Origin: an uncultured Prevotella sp.
GTDB lineage: Bacteria > Bacteroidota > Bacteroidia > Bacteroidales > Bacteroidaceae
DNA: 33,662 nt
Reading direction: 5' to 3'
Assembly (NCBI GenBank): GCA_947302435.1
Contig: CAMYVQ010000026.1
Span: 1 to 33,662, forward strand
Shown here: one piece after another, positions 8,934-17,828 of the stretch
Numbering within the stretch: position 1 is the stretch's first letter
How the letters are laid out: each line of letters starts with the position of its first letter
The notes under the pieces: model-generated
The model's database searches: none
What the model was told of the DNA's origin: nothing
Seen by the model: only the letters and a program-made list of their open reading frames with translations
Program-made: the position numbers and the translations under genes

Positions 8934-9656
8934 ATGCAAATAGTTTTCGCCACCAACAACGCCCATAAGCTGGAGGAAATCCGCGCCATTCTGGGCGAGA
9001 AGATAGAAGTGCTGTCACTGAAGGACATCGGCTGCGACGTGGATATTCCCGAAACGGGCCAGACCCTTGAGGAGAACGCCCTTCAGAAAGCCCGCTACGT
9101 GTGGGAGCACTACCACCTGTCCTGCTTCGCCGACGACACCGGCCTCGAAGTCGATGCCCTCGATGGTGCGCCCGGTGTCTTCAGTGCCCGCTATGCCGCC
9201 GTCCGTTTCGCCGCTGTCCAGCAAGCCGCCGTCCAGCAAGCCGCCGTCCAGCAAGCTGCCGTCCAGTATGTTGCGACTGAGTCGCAACAAACAGAACAAG
9301 CAAAACCCTCCCCCGCCAGCCACGACAGCGAGGCCAATATGGAACAACTCCTAAGAGATTTAGGAGAAAATAACAATCGCAAGGCACGATTCCGCACCGT
9401 TATCGCGTTAATAATAAAGAAAGACGTATGCCCCTGCGGCTGCACTTCCATCAAGCAGGAGCATCTCTTCGAGGGCATTGTGGAAGGCGAGATTACCCAT
9501 GAACGCAGTGGGGTAGGGGGGTTCGGCTATGACCCCATCTTCCGTCCCGACGGCTACGACAAGACTTTCGCCGAATTAGGAGCTGACATCAAGAACCAGA
9601 TCAGCCACCGCGCCCGTGCCACCAAAAAACTCTGTAATTTCCTATTATCCATATAA
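8934..9656 (+). CDS. rdgB: dITP/XTP pyrophosphatase (RdgB/HAM1) with an in-frame REP insertion
   Basis: Hydrolyses non-canonical purine NTPs (dITP, XTP) to the monophosphate and keeps them out of nucleic acids. Family motifs are the N-terminal [12 protein letters not shown] (5-16), [24 protein letters not shown] (65-88, catalytic Asp pair), GFGYDPIF and SHRARA near the end. The protein has 240 residues, about 40 more than usual. The excess is residues 90-128: four repeats of AAVQQ, then YVATESQ coded by the REP palindrome, then a Q/P-rich tail before SHDSEANM. The insert lies in the surface loop after SARYA, where homologues vary in length, so activity is probably kept. The 3' end is three bases from the porZ start. 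Confidence 0.95.
   Translation: MQIVFATNNAHKLEEIRAILGEKIEVLSLKDIGCDVDIPETGQTLEENALQKARYVWEHYHLSCFADDTGLEVDALDGAPGVFSARYAAVRFAAVQQAAVQQAAVQQAAVQYVATESQQTEQAKPSPASHDSEANMEQLLRDLGENNNRKARFRTVIALIIKKDVCPCGCTSIKQEHLFEGIVEGEITHERSGVGGFGYDPIFRPDGYDKTFAELGADIKNQISHRARATKKLCNFLLSI
9210..9288. repeat. 15-bp tandem repeat plus REP palindrome inside rdgB
   Basis: Four 15-bp units of the form GCCGCCGTCCAGCAA (9210-9224, 9225-9239, 9240-9254, and a diverged 9255-9269) lead into GTAT and the palindrome GTTGCGACTGAGTCGCAAC (9270-9288). Every unit is a multiple of three, so unit gain or loss keeps the frame. The palindrome is the same one that flanks and interrupts the transposase gene at 20119-21189. Confidence 0.85.
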
Positions 9657-9659
9657 AAG

Positions 9660-11726
9660 ATGATGATGAAAAATTTCCATAAAAAAGAAAACAACCGTTT
9701 TTCCATGAGATTCCTGATAGGGGCCATGCTCTGTCTTGTGCCTGTTTTCTCCATTGCCCAGACAGGCAGCTGGCATGCCTATATGGCCTATTACGACGTT
9801 CAGCAGATTGTGAAGGGCGGCGACCGCCTCTATATCCGGGCCTCCAACGATCTCTATAGTTATAACCTGAACGACCAGACCATCACCACCTACGACAAGA
9901 TCCGCCAGTTGAGCGATGCCGGCATCAGTCGCATTGCGTGGAATCCCACGGCGAAAAACCTGCTCATCCTCTACGACAACTACAACATCGACCTGCTCTT
10001 TCCCGACGACGAGGTTTTCAATCTCGGTTCCTACTACCTGAAAACCATGACGCAGGAAAAGACGGTGAACAATATCTACGTCTACGACCAGTACATCTAC
10101 CTCTGTACGACCTTCGGCATCATCAAGGTCAACATGCAGCGCGAGGAGATTGCCGAAAGCTACATCCTGAACCAGAACATCGAGGCTGTCGGTGTCAGCA
10201 ACGGACAACTCTATGCCAAGACCGCCACGGGTGTCATCAGCGGCTCGCTCGCCGACAACCTGATCGACCCTCACAACTGGTCGGACGCAATCGACTATCC
10301 CGCCGACATCTTCACTTCCTCCAATGCCGATTGGGAAGAGTACCACGACCTTGTGGCCACCCTTCAGCCCGGCGGTCCACAGTTCAACAATTTCGGAGCC
10401 ATGCGCTTCAAGAACGGCACACTCTACACCGTGGGAGCCGGCTACAACTGTATGGCCGAGCTGAAAAGACCGGGCCGCATCCAGATGCTGCAAAACGGCG
10501 AATGGTCGTTCCTCGGCGAGGACGTGGCCGCAAAGACAGGCCACTGGTTTGAGGATGTCGACGACATTGATGTCGACCCCACCGACCCCAACCACATCTT
10601 TGCAAGCGGCAAGACCGGTCTCTACGAGTTCCGCGACGGTGAGTTCGTGCGCGAATACACCATCGACAACAGTCCGCTGACCTCCACCCTTGGCAACACT
10701 CATGCACAGGCCAAGGACTACAACCTCGTGGAAGGCCTTTCTTTCGACAACGATGGAAACCTGTGGCTCGTGAATGCCGGTTCGCGCGACAAGTACATCC
10801 TCGAACTGACCAAGGAAGGGGAATGGAACACATGGAGCCCCACCGAACTCTTCAACGGCAAGAAAGCCCTGAAAGGCATGCAGAAAGTGCTGTGTGACAG
10901 CCGTGGCTACATCTGGTTCGTCAACTACCACTGGGAGGTGCCATCGTTCTACTGCTTCGACCCCGTGAGCGGCGAATTCATCAAGAAATACGTCAACGAA
11001 ATGGTCAATCAGGATGGCGTGGCCTACAACTTCACCCCCTCTTGTCTGTTAGAGGACTTGGACAACAATATCTGGGTGGGAACGAACATGGGTCTTTTCA
11101 TGATTGAAAAGGAGAAGATTGTCCCAGGCAACGACGACCACACGCTGACACAGGTGAAAGTGCCACGCAACGATGGCAGCGACTTTGCCGACTATCTCAT
11201 GGGCAGCGAAGTCATAGCCTGCATGGCGATAGACGATGCCGGCCGCAAGTGGATCGGATCGCAGACCCAGGGTGTCTACCTCATCTCTGCCGATAACATG
11301 GAAGAGATCCACCACTTCACCACAAGCAACTCCGACATCCTTTCCAACTCGATTGAGAGCCTGGCCCTCGACCCACTGACGGGCGAAGTGTTCTTCGGCA
11401 CCAGCGTCGGCCTCTGCTCGTACATTAGCGATGCCACCTCTGCCGTGACCGAAATGAAGAAAGAAAACGTCTATGCCTTCCCGAATCCCGTACCGTCGGG
11501 CTACAACGGACTGATCACCATTCGCGGCCTCAGTTTCGATGCCGACGTGAAGATTCTCACCATCAGTGGCCGCTTGGTGGCACAAGGCCGATCCAACGGC
11601 GGCACGTTCACTTGGAACGGACGCGACAGTCAGGGCCGACGCGTGGCATCGGGTGTCTACATGATAGCCACCGCCACACGCGACGGCAAGGCAGGCGTGG
11701 TGTCGAAAGTGGCCGTCGTCCGGTAA
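9660..11726 (+). CDS. porZ: PorZ-like type IX secretion system beta-propeller protein
   Basis: 688 residues. A signal peptide ends at about residue 34 (…VPVFSIAQ). The mature N-terminus WHAYMAYYDVQQIVKGGDRL, then NDLYSYNLNDQTITTYDKIRQ, matches the opening of PorZ propellers. Repeated propeller blades follow, including two-component-regulator-type blades such as GNLWLVNAG, GYIWFVNYHWEVPSFYCF, NNIWVGTNMGLF and RKWIGSQTQGVYLI. A C-terminal Ig-like sorting domain (about 600-688: AFPNPVPSG…GRLVAQG…SGVYMI) ends the protein. In Porphyromonas, PorZ is a surface component of the attachment complex that helps hand cargo to A-LPS. The following glycosyltransferase and acyltransferase genes fit a role in surface glycans. 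A second in-frame start at 9705 is possible. Confidence 0.85.
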   Translation: MMMKNFHKKENNRFSMRFLIGAMLCLVPVFSIAQTGSWHAYMAYYDVQQIVKGGDRLYIRASNDLYSYNLNDQTITTYDKIRQLSDAGISRIAWNPTAKNLLILYDNYNIDLLFPDDEVFNLGSYYLKTMTQEKTVNNIYVYDQYIYLCTTFGIIKVNMQREEIAESYILNQNIEAVGVSNGQLYAKTATGVISGSLADNLIDPHNWSDAIDYPADIFTSSNADWEEYHDLVATLQPGGPQFNNFGAMRFKNGTLYTVGAGYNCMAELKRPGRIQMLQNGEWSFLGEDVAAKTGHWFEDVDDIDVDPTDPNHIFASGKTGLYEFRDGEFVREYTIDNSPLTSTLGNTHAQAKDYNLVEGLSFDNDGNLWLVNAGSRDKYILELTKEGEWNTWSPTELFNGKKALKGMQKVLCDSRGYIWFVNYHWEVPSFYCFDPVSGEFIKKYVNEMVNQDGVAYNFTPSCLLEDLDNNIWVGTNMGLFMIEKEKIVPGNDDHTLTQVKVPRNDGSDFADYLMGSEVIACMAIDDAGRKWIGSQTQGVYLISADNMEEIHHFTTSNSDILSNSIESLALDPLTGEVFFGTSVGLCSYISDATSAVTEMKKENVYAFPNPVPSGYNGLITIRGLSFDADVKILTISGRLVAQGRSNGGTFTWNGRDSQGRRVASGVYMIATATRDGKAGVVSKVAVVR

Positions 11727-11743
11727 CAGCTTGATACAAGACA

Positions 11744-13054
11744 ATGAGGAACCTCAGCAACATATCGTTCATTTCCGGCCTCTATTTCTGCTGGCTGTTG
11801 CTGATATGGCTTCTCTTCGACTATACGCCCACCAACGACGGTGTAGGCTATATTGAGCTGGCTGAAATGTGCTTGGCTGAAGGGCAGCCCTATCCCACGC
11901 TGTCCGCCATGCACTACGATTCGCTGCCCTTCATCTGGAACATAGGCATCATCAACCTGACAGCCCTCTCCATCGCCCTCTTCGACGACATCTTTCCGCT
12001 CTTCCCCCTGCTCTGCCTGATGAAGGCACTCACAGCCTGGATGATGGCAAAGACGGCGAAAAAGCTCTTTTCGGAGCGCATCGCCCTCATTGCCCTTCTG
12101 CTCTACGTTCTCTATCCCAACAACTGGGGACAGTCTACGATGATCAGCAGTGAGATTCCAGCCGACTTTCTCACCATGGCCGCCGTGTTCCTCATCGTCA
12201 GATTACCTGAAAACAAGAAACTCCTATTCGTCTCAGGCCTCCTCTTGGCGGTCAGCAACTGGTTCCGCCCCACGGCACCTATCTTTCTCGTCGCCGTCGG
12301 CCTCTGGTTGGTCTGTGTGCTTCGCCTTCAGTCGTGGCGACCGCTGTTACTTATGATAGCCGGCTATGCCTGCTTCATCGTCGTCGTAGGCACCAGCACC
12401 TACGTCCGCACCGGCCATTTCGTCTATCAGGCGCGTTCGCTCTGGTTCTCCATGGTCGACGAATGCTACGACGGTGCCGCAGTGGCGCCTCACTGGGATC
12501 AGCCCACCTGGCCCGAAGGCTATCCGCGCTACATCGAGCACCACGAACAGTTGGACTGCTTTGAGTGCGAACGCATCTGGAAGGAGCGCAGCATCAGTTG
12601 GCTGAAGGATCACAAGCTGGAGTACCTGAAGAAAATTCCCGGTCGCATCTATTACATGTACCAGAGCGACTACGACTTTCTGACCGTCTTCCTTCCCGAC
12701 AAGGATCATGCCGAAGACAATTTCATCATCATCCCCTTCCGTCATCTGCTCTCCGAAGCCTCGTCGCTCACTGCCGTACAGTGGCTCGCCCTCCTCACCA
12801 TGCTGTTCTATGGGTTGTTGCTGTTGGGTGCCGTCACCGGCTCGGTCGTTTTCGTACGCAGAGGCCAGTATCAGGCCCTACTGCTACCCCTCTCTGTCAT
12901 CATTCTTGGAACCCTCATGCTCACCCTCGTCATGCATGGTGAGACACGTTTCAAGACTCCGCTCATGCCCTTCATCTTCATGCTGGCTGCTGCAGGGTTT
13001 ACATCATCTCTATCGCCATCACATGGCTCTGCTACTGCTGCCTGCCTTTCCTAA
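11744..13054 (+). CDS. GT-C fold membrane glycosyltransferase (ArnT/PMT-like)
   Basis: 436 residues with about nine to ten hydrophobic segments. After the first helix comes NDGVGYIELAEMCLAEGQPY, which fits the first periplasmic loop of GT-C enzymes with its catalytic Asp (D32 here). ISSEIPADFL and a Trp/Tyr/Cys-rich soluble loop (about 235-320) follow, then terminal helices with RFKTPLMPFIFMLAA. Such enzymes move sugars from polyprenyl-phosphate donors onto lipid A, glycans or proteins at the outer face of the inner membrane. Donor and acceptor are unknown. It starts 17 bp after porZ and appears to be in the same transcript. Confidence 0.72.
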   Translation: MRNLSNISFISGLYFCWLLLIWLLFDYTPTNDGVGYIELAEMCLAEGQPYPTLSAMHYDSLPFIWNIGIINLTALSIALFDDIFPLFPLLCLMKALTAWMMAKTAKKLFSERIALIALLLYVLYPNNWGQSTMISSEIPADFLTMAAVFLIVRLPENKKLLFVSGLLLAVSNWFRPTAPIFLVAVGLWLVCVLRLQSWRPLLLMIAGYACFIVVVGTSTYVRTGHFVYQARSLWFSMVDECYDGAAVAPHWDQPTWPEGYPRYIEHHEQLDCFECERIWKERSISWLKDHKLEYLKKIPGRIYYMYQSDYDFLTVFLPDKDHAEDNFIIIPFRHLLSEASSLTAVQWLALLTMLFYGLLLLGAVTGSVVFVRRGQYQALLLPLSVIILGTLMLTLVMHGETRFKTPLMPFIFMLAAAGFTSSLSPSHGSATAACLS

Positions 13055-13086
13055 AACAATAACATATAGCAACATGAAAAGAAAAA

Positions 13087-14181
13087 ATGAATACCACCGA
13101 TTCTAAAGTTTTCGAGTTTCTCAGGTTTCCATTGATGTGTCTTGTCATTGCTGCACACATTGATATCAGGGATTACTACTGCCCGTGGACAGCCAGTCTG
13201 CCTATTTTTTCCCAATCCATGTTCCTGTTCATCGACATGTTCTGTGGTGTCGCAGTGCCAGCTTTCATGTTCATCTCAGGATTTCTTTTCTTTCGCGAAG
13301 GAAAGCAGTTTGGCAGAAAGATCTACTTCAGGAAACTGAATAGCCGACTGCACACCATTCTCGTCCCGTATGTGCTGTGGAATATAATATATTTTGCCGT
13401 TGTGTTTCTCCTTCAGTCTGTCTCCAAGAACTTCAATCTGCTACTCCACAAGCCTATAGCCAACTTTTCTCCTCAAGACTTCTTTCTCCTATTCTGGAAC
13501 CTGCAAGACATAACCCATCTCTCCACTGACCCTATTGGACCCTTGGCTACGCAGTTTTGGTTTCTGCAGTGTCTCATGGTGCTCATTGTCCTGTCGCCAC
13601 TCGTATGGCTCGGCAACCGATATCTGCACATACTTTTTCCACTGATAATTCTCGTAGCCGACATAACTAATGTCATACCAGCCTTTCCAGGTATCATCGT
13701 CAACACCTATGTATATTTCGTTTTGGGTGCTTTCTTCGCCATTCAAACCGTTTCGCCCACCCAGTTCGCTGTCCGATTCCGTCCGATTATCTATTCGCTG
13801 TTCCTCATGGCACTTATCGTCCTTCAATATTCCACCGTATCCGTTCTTTTCTATCTCGTTGATGACATCAAAAACATCATGCTGATCCTCATCCTATTCG
13901 ATATAGCCTCGATAGCCATAAGAAGAAATCTAACAATCCCTAAACTGCTCACCAATTCGTCGTTTTTCATCTATGCTGTCCACATATTCGTCACATGTTC
14001 CATTACTTTCATAGCAAAGACAGAACTGGTACCTACTCGTACCGAATTTTCCGCTATCACCTACTATCTGTTAGGAACCGTCCTTGCCATCGTCGTATGT
14101 GTGCTCATTTTCACCTTTTCAGACCGCTACTGCAAGACCCTCACCTCTTTCCTGACAGGCAACCGAAATCAAAAGATATGA
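13087..14181 (+). CDS. Acyltransferase family 3 membrane protein
   Basis: 364 residues and about ten hydrophobic helices. The N-terminal signature KVFEFLRFPLMCLVIAAHID has the conserved Arg and the catalytic-type His of Acyl_transf_3 (OafA/NodX-like) proteins. PAFMFISGFLFF is the usual second-helix motif, and conserved helices follow to the C-terminus. The family O-acetylates or O-acylates sugars of lipopolysaccharide, capsule or other glycans at the membrane. The stop overlaps the start of the CotH-like gene as ATGA. An upstream ATG at 13075 is in another frame. Confidence 0.85.
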   Translation: MNTTDSKVFEFLRFPLMCLVIAAHIDIRDYYCPWTASLPIFSQSMFLFIDMFCGVAVPAFMFISGFLFFREGKQFGRKIYFRKLNSRLHTILVPYVLWNIIYFAVVFLLQSVSKNFNLLLHKPIANFSPQDFFLLFWNLQDITHLSTDPIGPLATQFWFLQCLMVLIVLSPLVWLGNRYLHILFPLIILVADITNVIPAFPGIIVNTYVYFVLGAFFAIQTVSPTQFAVRFRPIIYSLFLMALIVLQYSTVSVLFYLVDDIKNIMLILILFDIASIAIRRNLTIPKLLTNSSFFIYAVHIFVTCSITFIAKTELVPTRTEFSAITYYLLGTVLAIVVCVLIFTFSDRYCKTLTSFLTGNRNQKI

Positions 14182-15575
14182 ACAAAAAGTTATTTACATC
14201 ACTACTGCTTATCCTACTGCAATATTCAGTTTTTCAAGCCCAGGCTGTCACCGTCGATTCCATTGCCAAGCTGGGTCTGCCGGTGCTTAGCATCACCACC
14301 ATCGATGCCGAGGAACCCACCTGCGACTATGCCTTTGCGCCCGAAGGAGCCTGGGGTATCACCACCGTCAACCATACCAAGGTGAAAGGCCGCTGCCTGC
14401 TCGTAAGTCATACCGACACCCTCTTCGACAGTGGCGAATACCTGAAGGACAAGAGCGGCATGACCCTCAGAATCCGTGGCAACACCTCGGCCTACTATTC
14501 AGCAAAGAAACCCTTCAAACTGAAATTAGAGAAGAAGAACGACCTGCTGGCCCGTGGCGACTCCAGCTATTACGACAAGAACTGGGTGCTGCTGAGCACA
14601 GGCGACTGCCTCTACACCCTCTTTGGCAACAAGGTCAACGAACTGGTGGGCATGCCTTGGACACCTGCCGCCATCTTCGTCAACCTTATCATCAACGACG
14701 ACTACCGGGGCCTCTACATGCTAATCGAACAGGTGAGGCGCAATGCCGACTGCCGTCTGAATGTGGACAAGCAGACGGGCTACGTCATTGAGCGCGATGC
14801 TTATTGGTGGAATGAGGATGTCTATTTCAATACCGACCTCTACAACAAGGAATTTACCTTCAAATATCCTGATCCCGAAGACATCACCGACGAACAGATG
14901 GCCTATATCACCGACTATCTCAACCGTTTCGAGCAGTCGATTGCCGATGGCCGCTATACCGACTACATCGATGTGGAATCATGGGCTTCGTGGCTCATTG
15001 CCCACGACCTGCTCGGCACTTGGGATGCCGGCGGTGCCAATATTTATCTTTCAAAGTTCAACAACGAGGACGACAGTCTGCTCCACATGACTACTCTCTG
15101 GGACTTCGGTTCCATCATGAAGCAGAAGACAAGCTGGTCACAGATCCACGACGAAGGGTTCTATTATTATCCCCTGCTCTTCAATCAGGACAACCTCGCC
15201 TTCAACGATGCCTACATCCGTCGCTGGCACGAACTGCTACCAGGCATTTTCACGGCCTTGGAGCGTTTCTTTGACGAGTTCGAGGATAGTGATACCGCCA
15301 AGGGCTTAAAAGCCTCCTATCCCCACGAATATGCGCGCTGGGGCTATGATGACGGCTCCTTGGACGAAAAGATTCTCGAAATACGCCAATGGCTCTCCAA
15401 TCGCGAGCAGTGGGTCAACAATGCCATCAGCTCCGTTCCCACTTCCTCCATTGCCTTACAGTCACAACAGCCTGCTGCCACTCGCCAGCCTGTCAATCTC
15501 CTCGGACAGCCTGTCAATCCGCAGACCTATCGTGGCATCATCATCAAGAACGGTAAGAAAGTATTCGTGAAATGA
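14178..15575 (+). CDS. CotH-like secreted kinase-fold protein
   Basis: 465 residues. The start at 14178 gives a clean signal peptide (MNKKLFTSLLLILLQYSVFQ, then AQA) and an ATGA overlap with the previous gene; the longer open frame upstream is not used. CotH-family features are RIRGNTSAYYSAKKPFKLKL (about 98-117), LINDDYRGLYML-like NLIINDDYRGLYMLIEQVRR, GYVIERDAYWW, and LWDFGSIM, which is the metal-binding DFG-like position. CotH proteins are atypical protein kinases, first known from spore coats; Bacteroidetes have many secreted copies. A short tail, GQPVNPQTYRGIIIKNGKKV, resembles the secretion tails of neighbouring proteins. The substrate is unknown. Confidence 0.85.
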   Translation: MNKKLFTSLLLILLQYSVFQAQAVTVDSIAKLGLPVLSITTIDAEEPTCDYAFAPEGAWGITTVNHTKVKGRCLLVSHTDTLFDSGEYLKDKSGMTLRIRGNTSAYYSAKKPFKLKLEKKNDLLARGDSSYYDKNWVLLSTGDCLYTLFGNKVNELVGMPWTPAAIFVNLIINDDYRGLYMLIEQVRRNADCRLNVDKQTGYVIERDAYWWNEDVYFNTDLYNKEFTFKYPDPEDITDEQMAYITDYLNRFEQSIADGRYTDYIDVESWASWLIAHDLLGTWDAGGANIYLSKFNNEDDSLLHMTTLWDFGSIMKQKTSWSQIHDEGFYYYPLLFNQDNLAFNDAYIRRWHELLPGIFTALERFFDEFEDSDTAKGLKASYPHEYARWGYDDGSLDEKILEIRQWLSNREQWVNNAISSVPTSSIALQSQQPAATRQPVNLLGQPVNPQTYRGIIIKNGKKVFVK

Positions 15576-16585
15576 TACAGAAAACACTCACACGCGACTC
15601 CAACATGGAGCTTTACCGCATCATGGCCATGGTCTTCGTCATGCTCTTTCATGCATTCGGCGAGCTCGACAAAAATACGGACACTGGTATGGTAACTATC
15701 GAAAACTCCGTTATCCTATGGTTTACAGGAGCTACCTACGTCTGTGTCGACATGTTCATTCTCCTGTCAGGATGGTACGGCATCCATGCGCGCCGATCCA
15801 AATTGCAGGCTTTCATTTTCCAAGTGCTTTTCTATTCGTTCATCGTCTATGCCGTCACCTACGTCTTGTTCGACGATGTAGAGGTGACACCTGGCATCTT
15901 CATCCGAATCCTCACCACCGACATCTATTGGTTCATACCCGTCTACCTCATGCTCTATCTCTGTTCGGGCGCACTCAATCCCTTCATCCGTCAGGCTTCT
16001 CAGCATGAGTATGTCATGGTGCTGGGCTCTGTATTCGCCATGCAGTGTGTCTTTGGGTGGCTCAACAAACACGAGGCAGGCTATTTAAGCGGTTGTTCGC
16101 CCATTTCCTTCCTCATTCTCTATCTCATAGGCGGCTATCTGCGCAGGTTCCCCAACTGGCTGAAAAATCTGTCACGAAAGAGTCTCATCCTTCTCTACCT
16201 GCTTCTCATCACTGCCCATTGGTTGCTGGCTCTCTTTGCAAAGAGCAGCAACAGCGACTATCTCATCGACATGACATGGAAGTATGCTTCGCCCTTCATC
16301 ATCATCGCGTCGTGCTGTCTCCTGTTGCTATTCAGCAAAATCAACATAGGCTACAGCAAAACTATCAACTGGGTGGCAGCCTCCAGCTTTGCCGTATTCC
16401 TCATCCACTGTTTTCCCTTCTTTTATAATAATGTCTTCAGACCCACAGTGAGAGGACTCTACAATGCCCTCCCTGTCTGTTTTGCCATCCCCACCATCAT
16501 GCTTTTCCTAATCGTTCTCTTCCTGGGCAGCATATTGGCCGATCAGTTCCGCATCTGGATGTATAGGCAGATCGCAAGACATTAG
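15572..16585 (+). CDS. Acyltransferase family 3 membrane protein (second copy of the operon)
   Basis: 337 residues with about ten hydrophobic helices. The N-terminus TRDSNMELYRIMAMVFVMLF ends in HA, giving the conserved R…H pair. DMFILLSGWYGI, DIYWFIPVYLMLYL and CSPISFLILYLIGGYLRR follow. It is clearly homologous to the AT-rich gene at 16654-17682, sharing TRDxNxEL, SGWYGI, YWF…YLMLY and SPISF…LY. It overlaps the CotH gene as ATGA and is the last gene of the plus-strand run. Its stop codon overlaps the nadA remnant. Likely an O-acyltransferase for a surface glycan. Confidence 0.85.
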   Translation: MIQKTLTRDSNMELYRIMAMVFVMLFHAFGELDKNTDTGMVTIENSVILWFTGATYVCVDMFILLSGWYGIHARRSKLQAFIFQVLFYSFIVYAVTYVLFDDVEVTPGIFIRILTTDIYWFIPVYLMLYLCSGALNPFIRQASQHEYVMVLGSVFAMQCVFGWLNKHEAGYLSGCSPISFLILYLIGGYLRRFPNWLKNLSRKSLILLYLLLITAHWLLALFAKSSNSDYLIDMTWKYASPFIIIASCCLLLLFSKINIGYSKTINWVAASSFAVFLIHCFPFFYNNVFRPTVRGLYNALPVCFAIPTIMLFLIVLFLGSILADQFRIWMYRQIARH

Positions 16586-16660
16586 CTTAGCTCCAGCACT
16601 CTCTCCACTCACCTATAAAGACACCCCCAGCAACACAGAAATGAACTCCTTCTTTAGGTT
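16582..16660 (-). pseudogene. Remnant of nadA (internal piece joined to the 3' end)
   Basis: Read on the minus strand, the first part codes KEFISVLLGVSL followed by a stop and then VSGES. This lines up with KEFIPVPPEMSLVESGE of the intact NadA (residues 295-310). In another frame the end codes ERVLELS-stop, matching the ERMLELS-stop C-terminus of NadA. The two parts meet at a GGAGAGAG microhomology, so the roughly 50 codons between them have been deleted. The piece is too short and broken to function. It lies at the far side of the AT-rich acyltransferase from the intact nadA. Confidence 0.75.
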
Positions 16661-17682
16661 TTATAAAATCTTTGTTCAATCAATTTCCAAACAAGAATAC
16701 GACATTTATCAAATATGATACTTATCAAAAAGAATCCAAAAATATAACCAATATAGATAAAAATAAAAATTTCTTTTGGATATTTTAAATGAAAATAAAT
16801 TATTTTTTCAACATAAAAATTAAATGTATTAGGTGCCGTATGAAATAAATAAGCAGCAAAACATGAACTTGAAAAGAATAATATTCCATTCCATTTAATT
16901 TTTAATTGTTTAAAAAATAAAAAAACACTCACTGCCATTAATACATAAAAAGGTGACAAATTTAATAAAACTCGTTGAATAATAAAAGGTTTATCATTAT
17001 CAATCCCATAGAAAACTATTCCTGACATTAATAACATAATTATTAGAAAAAAAATTAGAAATATCCATTTGTTGCTTTGTTCATACAATCGATTACAATA
17101 AAGACGAATATAGCTTGCTAACAAATAGAGACCAATAAAAGATATTGGAGATGACCCATCCGCAAACCATTTAATAGAATACTCAATCCACCCATAAACC
17201 GTTTGGAATAAATAGAATAATATTAATAAAATTCTAAATTCTTTTTCAGAGGTATTCTCAATATATTTATTCAAAACTGGTGAAAAGATATATAACATCA
17301 AATAACATGTAAAAAACCAATACCCATTTAACAAAAATAAATGAACTAAGAACTTCCAAGAAAAATAAACTTGACTATTAAAAATTAAATGAATTAGATA
17401 AGAAATAATTAAAAAGAAAAATACTTGAAAGCATAGCTCAAACAATCGATTAAGTCTAAATCTAATTCCATACCATCCAGAGATAAATACAAAAATATTT
17501 ACTGCTCCAAATGAAATCAACTCAATAAATATTCTTATAAATGAACTAATAGGTTCTGCTGATGTATTAACAATATCTCTATCATCGAAAAATATCAAAT
17601 CAGTATGCAAAACTAATATCAAAATAATAGAAATAATTCTTAACAATTCAATATTTAAATCTCTTGTTTTTGTTATACTCAT
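16654..17682 (-). CDS. Acyltransferase family 3 membrane protein, AT-rich
   Basis: 342 residues, almost wholly hydrophobic helices. Signatures are TRDLNIELLRIISIILILVLH (split here as R-x-x-S…L-H), VFISGWYGIRF, GYWFFTCYLMLYIF and SSPISFIGLYLLASYIR. It is a homologue of the gene at 15572-16585 but is strikingly AT-rich, with A/T at nearly every third position, while its neighbours are GC-balanced. It is convergent with the acyltransferase operon and lies between a nadA remnant and the intact nadA. The combination points to acquisition from an AT-rich relative. The ATG at 17682 begins the family-like N-terminus; the frame stays open upstream for about 45 codons without another ATG. Confidence 0.88.
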   Translation of the reverse strand: MSITKTRDLNIELLRIISIILILVLHTDLIFFDDRDIVNTSAEPISSFIRIFIELISFGAVNIFVFISGWYGIRFRLNRLFELCFQVFFFLIISYLIHLIFNSQVYFSWKFLVHLFLLNGYWFFTCYLMLYIFSPVLNKYIENTSEKEFRILLILFYLFQTVYGWIEYSIKWFADGSSPISFIGLYLLASYIRLYCNRLYEQSNKWIFLIFFLIIMLLMSGIVFYGIDNDKPFIIQRVLLNLSPFYVLMAVSVFLFFKQLKIKWNGILFFSSSCFAAYLFHTAPNTFNFYVEKIIYFHLKYPKEIFIFIYIGYIFGFFLISIIFDKCRILVWKLIEQRFYKT

Positions 17683-17828
17683 ACAGAATATTTTAAAAAA
17701 ATAAACACATTTTCTGCCATTGACAATATACCGTGGACATCCTTCTTTCTGTGACTGGTCACGGCTAAACCACTGATGATACTGCTCATGAACACTACCA
17801 ACAGGGTCAATTATCTATATTTTATATC
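17683..17828 (-). other. Gap with possible protein remnant upstream of the AT-rich acyltransferase
   Basis: The minus strand is open in the same frame as the acyltransferase. It reads EQYHQWFSRDQSQKEGCPRY, then IVNGRKCVYFF, before the ATG. YIVNGRK resembles the tails of secreted proteins in this window (GLYIVNGRKVVVK). Base composition is less AT-rich than the gene. It could be the debris of a tail-bearing gene or a chance open stretch. No promoter box is evident. Confidence 0.3.

Noticed and set aside
9645..10931. Minus-strand open frame (428 codons) opposite porZ
   Set aside because: It is antisense to a well-supported PorZ homologue, with Val/Asp/Gly-rich content typical of a shadow frame.
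13995..14177. Longer start for the CotH-like protein
   Set aside because: It would overlap the acyltransferase gene by about 185 bases. The ATG at 14178 gives a signal peptide and an ATGA overlap.
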